A stretch of DNA of 10,240 bases from Anaerolineales bacterium. Lineage in GTDB: Bacteria > Chloroflexota > Anaerolineae > Anaerolineales > UBA4823. Below the pieces are notes generated by a model. The model was not told where the DNA came from. It saw only the letters and a program-made list of their open reading frames with translations, and ran no database searches. This document shows, in pieces, positions 1-5,355 of the stretch (the first letter of the stretch is position 1; the number at the start of each line of letters is the position of its first letter). Made by a program: the position numbers and the translations under genes. The stretch is taken from the NCBI GenBank assembly GCA_016932955.1, contig JAFGBV010000166.1, positions 1 to 10,240 on the forward strand, read 5' to 3'.

Positions 1-92
1 AGGCGATCCAGGCTGCTTTGCAATAGCGCTGTTAGTTTAAACAGAAACGCGGTGGAGGCAGTGGTAGTATTCTGCGCCAACCGTGTTTTTGT
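1..92. other. Short flank downstream of the DUF554 gene, no gene assigned
   Basis: This stretch lies 3' of the DUF554 gene. Plus frame 1 is open from the window edge to a TAA at 94-96 (31 codons), but the translation is nondescript and could be chance. A PmeI-type palindrome GTTTAAAC is at 35-42, inside a weak 5-bp inverted repeat (CTGTT/AACAG, 29-44). I see no U-tract terminator, tRNA or promoter that I would defend. Confidence 0.3.
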
Positions 93-818
93 TTAATGGA
101 TATTAAGGGCAGCCAGGATGGCAACAATCAACGGGGCGATTACCAGGGCTGGCAAGAAGTTGCCCACGCGGATAGATTTGATCTCCAACAGGCTGCTGAT
201 AGCAATCCCTAGCAGGAGAACACCTCCGACGGCTGTCATTTCGTTCATCATAGGCTCGCTGATGATAGCCTGGGCCTGGGCGGCCAGGAGGCTTAATCCA
301 CCCTGGTAGACCAGGATCACGAGGGTGGAGAACAATACGCCAACCCCCAAACTGGAGGCAAATGCCAGGGCAGCAAAACCATCCAGCACAGCTTTGATCG
401 CCAGAAGACTGTAGTCGCCGGTGAGGCCATCCTGGATGGATCCCAAGATGGTCATTGGGCCAACACAGAATACAAGAGAGGCAGTTAGAAAGCCGCGAAT
501 GAAACGCGTGCCAGAGGCAGAGGTGGCTTGATCGGTATCGGATGTACTGGTGAAGTGCTGTTCCAGAAAGGCACCCAGGCCGCGTAGTTTTTCTTCAATG
601 CGCCACCATTCGCCAAGTACCCCGCCAACCAGTAGCCCGCCGAGGACGATAATCGCATTTTGCGTTTTGAGGAACATCTGTATGCCAATTGCAGCGGTGA
701 ACAGACCTAGGCCAGCGATGACTGTTTGGCGCAGACGTTCAGGCAAGCGGGCGCCAAAGAGAACGCCCAGCATGCCGCCGACTAGCACTGTGACAATGTT
801 GATGATCGTGCCAGTCAT
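93..818 (-). CDS. DUF554 family integral membrane protein (YdfK-like)
   Basis: A 241-aa, strongly hydrophobic protein matching the DUF554 family, whose members are polytopic inner-membrane proteins of unknown transport role. What is seen: an N-terminal membrane segment (about residues 4-22) followed by a basic turn (RLPERLR, 24-30), two further hydrophobic segments (31-50 and 54-69), a hydrophilic loop at 71-105, and three to four more hydrophobic segments from 106 to 238. The family signature around residues 117-139, with FCVGPM, ILGSIQDGLTGDYSLL and a following DGFAALAFA stretch, is well preserved. The length is normal for the family. The ATG follows the stop of the cobalamin adenosyltransferase gene by 3 nt, and an AAAGG Shine-Dalgarno lies within the last codons of that gene, so the two are co-transcribed. 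The pairing does not prove a cobalamin-related role, and the substrate, if any, is unknown. Confidence 0.93.
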   Translation of the reverse strand: MTGTIINIVTVLVGGMLGVLFGARLPERLRQTVIAGLGLFTAAIGIQMFLKTQNAIIVLGGLLVGGVLGEWWRIEEKLRGLGAFLEQHFTSTSDTDQATSASGTRFIRGFLTASLVFCVGPMTILGSIQDGLTGDYSLLAIKAVLDGFAALAFASSLGVGVLFSTLVILVYQGGLSLLAAQAQAIISEPMMNEMTAVGGVLLLGIAISSLLEIKSIRVGNFLPALVIAPLIVAILAALNIH

Positions 819-821
819 CGA

Positions 822-1370
822 TCAGCCTTTTGCCAGGGTGGGTTTTGGCTTCCCAGCGGCCTGGTTTTCCAGGAGTTCGAGGGCAAAGCACAAGGACGAA
901 AGGCGGTTGATATAGCGCAGCAATTCGCGGTTTTCGAGAAGGCCAGCATGCGCCAACTGCGCCACGCGGCGCTCGGCGCGCCTGACTACCGTGCGAGCTA
1001 ATGCCATCGCGGCTGCACCGGGCGTATCGCCAGGGATGATAAACTCGTTGGGAAGGGTGACGATGGCGCTGATGAGGTCGGTTTGTTCTTCCAGCCACTC
1101 AACCCGAGTGGCATCGATCTTGCGGAATTGAGCGGCATTCTTGGGCGTGGCGGCAGCCTCAGCCATCAGGTAATACAGGTCGCGCTGTACGGCCAGGAGG
1201 AGGGGAGGAGTCTGCACTGCCTGGCTGGTCGCGCGAGCCAGGCCTAGCGCTGCAGTAGCCTCGTCGACTGCACCGACGGCTTCCAGGCGAGGATCATGCT
1301 TGGGAGTGCGGCCTTCACCGAGCAGACTGGTGTAACCATCATCTCCATTTTGGGTGTAAAATTTAGTCAT
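822..1370 (-). CDS. pduO: ATP:cob(I)alamin adenosyltransferase, PduO type
   Basis: A 182-aa protein of the PduO/MMAB family, which transfers the 5'-deoxyadenosyl group of ATP to cob(I)alamin to make coenzyme B12. It acts in the cytoplasm as a trimer. Visible signatures are the N-terminal ATP-binding segment (YTQNGDDGYTSLLGEGR, 5-21, then DPRLEAVGAVDEA, 26-38, and LGLAR) and the C-terminal helices with ARTVVRRAERRV (125-136) and RYINRLSSLCFAL (152-164), which carry the family's conserved Arg and Asn residues. The frame stays open 22 codons further upstream, but family alignment begins at the MTKFYT start, so I place the start there. That ATG has no Shine-Dalgarno. A TATAAT box 7 nt upstream suggests a leaderless transcript. 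The downstream DUF554 gene follows after 3 nt. The protein implies the cell uses adenosylcobalamin; no B12-dependent enzyme is in the window. Confidence 0.95.
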   Translation of the reverse strand: MTKFYTQNGDDGYTSLLGEGRTPKHDPRLEAVGAVDEATAALGLARATSQAVQTPPLLLAVQRDLYYLMAEAAATPKNAAQFRKIDATRVEWLEEQTDLISAIVTLPNEFIIPGDTPGAAAMALARTVVRRAERRVAQLAHAGLLENRELLRYINRLSSLCFALELLENQAAGKPKPTLAKG

Positions 1371-1377
1371 GGGAATA

Positions 1378-1383
1378 ATTATA
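1378..1383 (-). promoter_or_regulatory. Putative -10 box for a leaderless pduO transcript
   Basis: The minus strand reads TATAAT, a perfect -10 hexamer, ending 7 nt before the ATG at 1370. Initiation 6-7 nt downstream would fall on or next to the A of the start codon. No good -35 lies at 16-18 nt. The gene lacks a Shine-Dalgarno, which fits a leaderless mRNA. The match could be chance in an AT-rich patch. Confidence 0.5.
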
Positions 1384-1417
1384 TCGTAATGGGTTGAATC
1401 AGGCCTACCAGAATCAG

Positions 1418-1441
1418 GATGGGTGCCTGGATCCACCCATC
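1418..1441. repeat. Perfect 8-bp inverted repeat with 8-nt loop in a divergent intergenic region
   Basis: The arms GATGGGTG (1418-1425) and CACCCATC (1434-1441) are exact reverse complements around the loop CCTGGATC. The repeat lies between the divergent pduO and zinc-ribbon genes, 5 nt before the ribosome binding site of the latter. It could be an operator for a dimeric regulator or a 5'-UTR hairpin. No T-run follows on either strand, so a terminator is unlikely. Confidence 0.6.
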
Positions 1442-1446
1442 AGAAA

Positions 1447-1451
1447 AGGAG
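1447..1451 (+). promoter_or_regulatory. Shine-Dalgarno of the zinc-ribbon gene
   Basis: AGGAG within AAAAGGAGTG, 7 nt before the ATG at 1459. It selects this ATG over an upstream in-frame candidate at 1423, whose codons would run through the inverted repeat. Confidence 0.8.
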
Positions 1452-1458
1452 TGAAGCC

Positions 1459-1668
1459 ATGCAAATTCGATGCCAACGGTGCCACCGGCCGTTCGCCTGG
1501 AACCGTGAGACAGTGATCGCTGTCCTGGAAACCATGAATACAGAGGGGTTGACGCATTACGACGCGGATTGCCCGCATTGCGGGAAGGCCAACCATGTTT
1601 CGCGGCAGGAGTTGGAACGCTGGGTTCCAGCTGCGCGCCGTCAAAAAGATAAACCTGCGGCAAAATAA
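1459..1668 (+). CDS. Small zinc-ribbon protein, 69 aa
   Basis: A 69-aa protein with two CxxC knuckles, CQRC at residues 5-8 and CPHC at 38-41, separated by about 30 residues with a predicted helix (RETVIAVLETMNTEG). A charged, lysine-rich tail follows (RRQKDKPAAK). The spacing is that of a single treble-clef or zinc-ribbon module binding one zinc ion, so a nucleic-acid or protein-binding adaptor is plausible, but nothing identifies the partner. The tail is compatible with RNA or DNA contact. The start is fixed by a strong Shine-Dalgarno with ideal spacing. It is transcribed divergently from pduO and has no partner within 200 nt on its own strand. Small proteins of this kind are common and mostly uncharacterised, so I give no gene name. 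Confidence 0.85.
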   Translation: MQIRCQRCHRPFAWNRETVIAVLETMNTEGLTHYDADCPHCGKANHVSRQELERWVPAARRQKDKPAAK

Positions 1669-1704
1669 CTCCTGTAGGTTCTCTGGGAGTTGCCGTGACA
1701 CATC

Positions 1705-1763
1705 CTATATATGGCGGGGTCAAAACGGCAGGCTTTGGCAAAAGCGCCTCTATATCTGGCGGG
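1705..1763. repeat. Two-copy direct repeat, 45-bp period
   Basis: CTATATATGGCGGG (1705-1718) and CTATATCTGGCGGG (1750-1763) match at 13 of 14 positions. The 45-bp period is a little over four helical turns, so a protein bound to both copies could sit on nearly one face of the DNA. The repeat is upstream of the secreted-protein gene and is a candidate regulatory site. Confidence 0.5.
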
Positions 1764-1779
1764 TGTAACGGGAACACCC
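1761..1779. repeat. Inverted repeat 6/7/6
   Basis: GGGTGT (1761-1766) and ACACCC (1774-1779) are perfect reverse complements around AACGGGA. The left arm overlaps the second copy of the 45-bp direct repeat. It could form a short hairpin or an operator half-site pair. It is short enough to occur by chance. Confidence 0.35.
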
Positions 1780-1885
1780 AATGAGCCTACATTTAATGGT
1801 CGTTTGGCGCATGACTGTAATGATATGTGCGCGTGAAATCTCGAAGAGGTAATTACCCATTGGTCAAGTTTGGTTTGGATTTGCC

Positions 1886-1893
1886 AGAGGAGG
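1886..1893 (+). promoter_or_regulatory. Shine-Dalgarno of the secreted-protein gene
   Basis: AGAGGAGG, 5 nt before the ATG at 1899. It places the start immediately before a clear signal peptide and rejects the upstream in-frame GTG at 1827. Confidence 0.85.
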
Positions 1894-1898
1894 CAGAA

Positions 1899-3380
1899 AT
1901 GAATAAAAAACTTCACCGGTTGGTAGGGTTGCTGATGGTATTGGCAATCCTGGGCGGGGTGATCGGCATTGCCCCGGTGAAACCTGTGGCGGCTGGGGCA
2001 GCAGATGCTGACCCGGCGGCTCAAACGGCTGTCAGTTGGACAAGCGGGTGGGTAGATATCGCCCAGGGGCAATGGATGCCCCTGGCCCATGATTTGGGCG
2101 GCGACCCAACCCAATATGGAATGGAATTGTGGTTCTATAGCTCTACGGAAGGCCTTGGGGTGCACCGCAGAAATTACGGGGGGCTAGAATTTAACGGGAG
2201 CTATTCCGGCGCCTATTGGTATAGGTTGAACGAATCGAACATTTCAATTTTCCGCTATGAAAACGACAATTCTGTGGAAAGAGTGCGCGTGACCTTGTGG
2301 ATCCGCCCAGACAGTGAAGGCTACCAAAGTGAATGGATGGAAATAGATCCAGGTGAAACGCTCACCATCAATCACAATTTGAACGTAACCGCAACGGATT
2401 TGACAGCTGCAGTATGGTTTCGCAGCACTGCACTTGGGATTCACCATGTTGGATATGGAGGAATCATTCAAGAGGCCCCGCCAGAGATTTTGGGAGCATA
2501 CTGGCATAACCTGACCGATAACTCGGTACAGGTGACACGTGGTACCCATGATGATAATGTTGAGGAAGTGATGGTGATGGTCAATGAAGCGGATCCGCCT
2601 GCCTATGACAGCATGGAGACACCGGGCGCGTGGGATGATCTGGCGATCGGTGCTGCAACGACTTTCCACCATAACCTGAACGTGGATATCAACACCATGG
2701 TTGTACGCGATGAGTGCTATGATCCCACAGAAGGGGGCTACGGAATTCACCAGCGCTATGCCGGGGGTGAGTATGCGAGCTTTTCTGGATGGCAGGGAGT
2801 GAGTGTGCAGAATTTGACCGAAACGGATGTGGATCTGGTGCGCAGGCAGAATGATCTGGTTTGCCCACAGGGGAGGGTGCGCATCTGGCTGCCCGCGACG
2901 ACTTATTTAACCTACTTGCCTTTGGTGCTGAAGAATTCTGTGGCGACGGAGGAGTGGAGCTTTGATGATGGGGCCTGGGATTCATGGCAGTCCAATGACC
3001 TGGATGCCGGGTTTGCGGTGCGTTTTCCGGTGGAGGATGGACCGGTAGTCCTGCAGTCAGCGCGGTTTTACCTGGATGGGGCGACCGGAACTCACCCGAT
3101 CGATGTGCATGTATGGGATGTGGACCGCAACGATCTGATCACGCCGATACAGGTGACACCGCCAGCAGGGATGGGGTGGTACTCGATCGATCTGACTGAC
3201 CAGAACCTGACCCTGGACGAGGAATTTTACCTGGGATTTGTGTACCTGGAGGCCAGTTTTGATCCATCGATCGGGGTGGATTATGACCCGCCAATCAGCG
3301 GGAACAGTTACGAATTTCCCTGGGAAGTGATGAACGACCGGAATTATATGATCCACGCGGTGGTGACTGCAGCGCCATAG
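1899..3380 (+). CDS. Secreted modular protein with three internal beta-rich repeats and a C-terminal domain
   Basis: A 493-aa protein I cannot assign to a named gene. Residues 1-36 form a Sec signal peptide: a basic N-terminus (MNKKLHR), a hydrophobic core at 8-25, and an Ala-rich end with a likely cut near AAGAADA. Three copies of a roughly 88-aa module follow at about 47-136, 143-229 and 243-331. Each begins with a Gly/Trp or Glu/Trp, an I.G segment and a HxLxxD/V motif. Each then has a WF- or VVR-type strand, a GxHxxxYGG core (GVHRRNYGG, GIHHVGYGG, GIHQRYAGG), a W.NL or VQNLT strand and a closing VRVxLWI-like strand. The pattern resembles H-type-lectin-like or other beta-sandwich binding modules, so adhesion or glycan binding is an inference. 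Repeat 3 carries the only two cysteines (273 and 322), a possible disulfide. A YLPLVLKN tract (339-346) precedes a separate domain (about 351-493) that looks like a jelly-roll surface domain. There is no catalytic motif and no obvious cell-wall anchor. Confidence 0.88.
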   Translation: MNKKLHRLVGLLMVLAILGGVIGIAPVKPVAAGAADADPAAQTAVSWTSGWVDIAQGQWMPLAHDLGGDPTQYGMELWFYSSTEGLGVHRRNYGGLEFNGSYSGAYWYRLNESNISIFRYENDNSVERVRVTLWIRPDSEGYQSEWMEIDPGETLTINHNLNVTATDLTAAVWFRSTALGIHHVGYGGIIQEAPPEILGAYWHNLTDNSVQVTRGTHDDNVEEVMVMVNEADPPAYDSMETPGAWDDLAIGAATTFHHNLNVDINTMVVRDECYDPTEGGYGIHQRYAGGEYASFSGWQGVSVQNLTETDVDLVRRQNDLVCPQGRVRIWLPATTYLTYLPLVLKNSVATEEWSFDDGAWDSWQSNDLDAGFAVRFPVEDGPVVLQSARFYLDGATGTHPIDVHVWDVDRNDLITPIQVTPPAGMGWYSIDLTDQNLTLDEEFYLGFVYLEASFDPSIGVDYDPPISGNSYEFPWEVMNDRNYMIHAVVTAAP

Positions 3381-3391
3381 CGGATAAGGAT

Positions 3392-3432
3392 AAAAAACTG
3401 TGCGCTCTGCAGCACTATGACAGAGCGCACAG
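3392..3432 (-). terminator. Rho-independent terminator of the six-gene envelope operon
   Basis: A perfect 12-bp stem, CTGTGCGCTCTG (3398-3409) with CAGAGCGCACAG (3421-3432), encloses an 11-nt loop. On the minus strand it is followed by TTTTTT (3397-3392). It lies 29 nt beyond the stop of the thioredoxin-TPR gene. On the plus strand the stem has no T-run after it, but it may still slow transcription leaving the secreted-protein gene. Confidence 0.95.
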
Positions 3433-3461
3433 GAATGTTATACCAGTAAACTGGGAAATGG

Positions 3462-4292
3462 TTAAAACAAGACCATGCTCAGCTCACGGCGGTATTGTGA
3501 GGTGAGCGGGTTTTCCTCGCCCAGGGTTTCGAGCAGGCCGAGGAATACTCGGCGCGCTTCGCCGCTGCGGTATTGTTTATCCTGGCGCAGAATATCTAAA
3601 AGACCATCCAGGGCGGCAGGTACATTGCCGCGCAGCACCAGGCGCAATGCGTTCCCGTAGGCTGCCTGCAGCGGATCATCGCCGTATGGGGGATTGTTCT
3701 GGGCGGAGAGTAATGCTTCTACCAATGGGCGGATGGTCTGGGCTGAGGGGTATTCCTTGCTTTCGGGAAAACTGTTTACCAGGTTAGCAGCTTCGCTGAG
3801 CTTGCTTTGCATCAGTATACTGCGCAACAGGCCAAGCAGGGCAGGAGGAAAATCTGGTGAGTTAGCGAGAAATTTGCGGAAGGACTTTTCTGCGTTGGAC
3901 CAATCTTGGGCACTGATCTGGCTTTGGCCTTTTTCGAGCAGCAGGTCGGTCTGGCTGGGAGCAAGGGCGCGCAAGAATTCGCGGATGCGCGGCTCGGGCA
4001 AGGCGCCCACAAATTCGCTGACCACCTGACCATCGCGGAACACCTTCACCGCCGGGATGCTGCGCACAGCATAGCGCAAAGCCAGGTTGGGGTTGGCATC
4101 TACATCCACTTTTGCCAGGCGGAAGGCGCCACGTGCTTCTTCGGTGAGGCGTTCCAGCAAGGGGCCGAGCATCTTGCAGGGGCTGCACCATTCCGCCCAA
4201 AAATCAACCAGGACCGGGGTTTGGCGGGAGAATTCGATCACCTGGTACTCGAAATCCAGCTCTGAGACTCTGATGATGTGTTCGCTGGTCAT
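3462..4292 (-). CDS. cnoX: Thioredoxin-TPR fusion protein, CnoX/YbbN-like
   Basis: A 276-aa protein. Residues 5-110 form a thioredoxin domain with the active site WCSPC (35-39), the cis-proline in SIPAVKVF (P80) and the DFWAEW lead-in. Residues about 113-276 are a helical TPR-like region of the YbbN type, ending in SQYRRELSMVLF, which fits the conserved C-terminal helix of the family. In E. coli the homologue CnoX is a chaperone-like redox protein that protects clients from oxidation and hands them to GroEL. E. coli CnoX lacks the first active-site cysteine, but here both are present, so disulfide reductase activity is likely. There is no signal peptide, so it is cytoplasmic. The start is 6 nt after the stop of the preceding gene, with only a weak Shine-Dalgarno, so translational coupling is probable. 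It is the last gene of the operon, followed by a strong terminator. The exact orthology to CnoX is inferred from architecture. Confidence 0.93.
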   Translation of the reverse strand: MTSEHIIRVSELDFEYQVIEFSRQTPVLVDFWAEWCSPCKMLGPLLERLTEEARGAFRLAKVDVDANPNLALRYAVRSIPAVKVFRDGQVVSEFVGALPEPRIREFLRALAPSQTDLLLEKGQSQISAQDWSNAEKSFRKFLANSPDFPPALLGLLRSILMQSKLSEAANLVNSFPESKEYPSAQTIRPLVEALLSAQNNPPYGDDPLQAAYGNALRLVLRGNVPAALDGLLDILRQDKQYRSGEARRVFLGLLETLGEENPLTSQYRRELSMVLF

Positions 4293-4298
4293 GGCTGC

Positions 4299-4721
4299 TC
4301 ACTCATCCGATTCAGGAGCGGTGGTTCCGGGCTGCTCCACATCCAGCACTTCACCATGAACGTTGATGCGCACACGAAAGCCCATCATTCCCATATAGGC
4401 GCGTCCCTCTTCGGGTATTCCCGTCTCGAGCACGGCATTGAACTGCTGCTCGATGTTGCGGATCTGGCTTTCCAGCATGGCGCGGGAGAAGATATCTTCT
4501 TGGCCGAGCATTTTGGCTGCCTGTTCTGCAAGGAGGCCTTCATTCCCTTCGATCATATTGCCCATGATCTCCAAGACCTGGCGATCGACCTGTTCGGTGG
4601 GGATGTGGCGGCGGAAGCCCGCATCGTTCACGACATAACAGGGCTCATCGCCTACGTAAGCCAGATCAACGGGTTGATCGTTCTCATCGACGATTAGGCC
4701 AGCAAACAAGGGTTTTGCCAT
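4299..4721 (-). CDS. Unrecognised conserved-type protein, 140 aa
   Basis: I do not recognise this family. The protein is acidic and mostly hydrophilic with no signal peptide or membrane segment, so it is probably cytoplasmic. The N-terminal part (about 1-45) looks beta-rich, with FAGLIVDENDQPVDLAYVGD followed by CYVV and GFRRHIP. Residues about 45-95 are a long helical stretch (QVDRQVLEIMGNMIEGNEGLLAEQAAKML, then a Gln/Glu-rich helix with IRNIEQQFNAVLETG). The end returns to a strand, GFRVRINVHGEVLDVE, and a disordered acidic tail. It sits between the LURP-one-like gene (15 nt) and the thioredoxin-TPR gene (6 nt), so it is surely translated and probably works with them. A TTG six nt further upstream (4727) has better spacing to an AAGAG Shine-Dalgarno and is the alternative start, adding two residues. 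Confidence 0.85.
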   Translation of the reverse strand: MAKPLFAGLIVDENDQPVDLAYVGDEPCYVVNDAGFRRHIPTEQVDRQVLEIMGNMIEGNEGLLAEQAAKMLGQEDIFSRAMLESQIRNIEQQFNAVLETGIPEEGRAYMGMMGFRVRINVHGEVLDVEQPGTTAPESDE

Positions 4722-4736
4722 ACGCAAACCACACTC

Positions 4737-5318
4737 TTATGAGGACTGCTTGCCCTCAACGATCGCCAGAAGGATCGCGGCTGCTAAACCAAGGCGCCGA
4801 TCAAGGGTGCGGGCCGCATCCATGGTGAAGTCAATATCCATTTCGTAGCGGAAGAGGTTGAAGCGCTGCTTAAGATCTGCGACGCGGTTTCCGCCGATCA
4901 GGAGGTCATAATTTTGCGGCAGCAAAGAGCCCAGCAGGAGGCGGCGCAGCATTGCCTGAAGCATGGAGTCTTCTTTCAGGACACCGAATGGCTGGTCGTT
5001 TGCATCGAGCACTTCCCACTCATCTTGCAACATGGAGCGGAATCCTTTGCGGCGCAGAACACCGACTTTCTGGTTCGCCTGCACGTCGAGCACATCGTAA
5101 GCTGCTGAAAAGTCGAGGATCTGGCGCGCCTGGATGTGGAGCAGCTCCAGGGTTTTGCCCTCGTCGCTGTAGACGCGGATATCTTCCTTCAGGCGGAACA
5201 TTTTTTGCTGGCTGAAGAGCAGCAACTGCCCGGAGGGATTATAGATGCGGATTTTGCCGGTGAGCGCCAACACCTGGCGCTTGAGTAAATATTGGTCAAA
5301 CTGGAATGCACTGTGCAT
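4737..5318 (-). CDS. LURP-one-related / scramblase-like (Tubby C-terminal fold) protein
   Basis: A 193-aa protein matching the LURP-one-related (LOR) family, which shares the Tubby C-terminal beta-barrel fold with phospholipid scramblases. What is seen: a run of beta-strand motifs such as YLLKRQVLALTGKIRIYN, LLFSQQKMFRLKEDIRVY, LLHIQARQILDFSAAYDV, VGVLRRKGFRSMLQDEW and FGVLKEDSM. These are followed by the C-terminal hydrophobic helix RRLGLAAAILLAIVEG (174-189), which occupies the barrel centre in this fold. No signal peptide is seen. The cellular role in bacteria is unknown; membrane or lipid association is an inference from the fold. The start is fixed by AAGGAG 6 nt upstream. A longer open frame upstream overlaps the preceding transpeptidase gene in another frame and is not credible. 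It follows that gene by 37 nt. Confidence 0.92.
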   Translation of the reverse strand: MHSAFQFDQYLLKRQVLALTGKIRIYNPSGQLLLFSQQKMFRLKEDIRVYSDEGKTLELLHIQARQILDFSAAYDVLDVQANQKVGVLRRKGFRSMLQDEWEVLDANDQPFGVLKEDSMLQAMLRRLLLGSLLPQNYDLLIGGNRVADLKQRFNLFRYEMDIDFTMDAARTLDRRLGLAAAILLAIVEGKQSS

Positions 5319-5324
5319 GTTTCT

Positions 5325-5330
5325 CTCCTT
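5325..5330 (-). promoter_or_regulatory. Shine-Dalgarno of the LURP-one-like gene
   Basis: AAGGAG on the minus strand, 6 nt before the ATG at 5318. It is the only strong internal ribosome binding site in the operon and decides the start against an upstream in-frame candidate at 5420. Confidence 0.85.
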
Positions 5331-5355
5331 GATTTTGGAATGTTGTTCCGATCGC

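Larger units (their letters stand above)
1669..1898. other. 230-nt intergenic region with small repeats
   Basis: The spacer between the zinc-ribbon gene and the secreted-protein gene. It holds an imperfect direct repeat with a 45-bp period (1705-1718 and 1750-1763), a 6-bp inverted repeat (1761-1779), and a weak 6-bp inverted repeat just after the zinc-ribbon stop (1667-1691, 13-nt loop, no T-run). I could not find a convincing -35/-10 pair. The last part, from 1827, is an open frame continuing into the secreted-protein gene but lies upstream of that gene's Shine-Dalgarno and signal peptide. Confidence 0.5.

Noticed and set aside
739..1098. 119-aa minus-strand open frame
   Set aside because: It overlaps the pduO and DUF554 coding regions in another frame, and its Arg/His/Pro-rich translation has no family resemblance.
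1423..1458. Upstream GTG start for the zinc-ribbon gene
   Set aside because: It would place the inverted repeat and the strong Shine-Dalgarno inside the coding region; the ATG at 1459 has ideal spacing.
1667..1691. Possible terminator of the zinc-ribbon gene (AACTCC/GGAGTT)
   Set aside because: The stem has only 6 bp, the loop is 13 nt, and no T-run follows.
1641..2165. 174-aa minus-strand open frame
   Set aside because: It is antisense to the secreted-protein start, signal peptide and Shine-Dalgarno, which are all well supported, and it has no recognisable motif.
3906..4265. 119-aa plus-strand open frame
   Set aside because: It is antisense to the thioredoxin domain, whose WCSPC site and cis-Pro are unmistakable.
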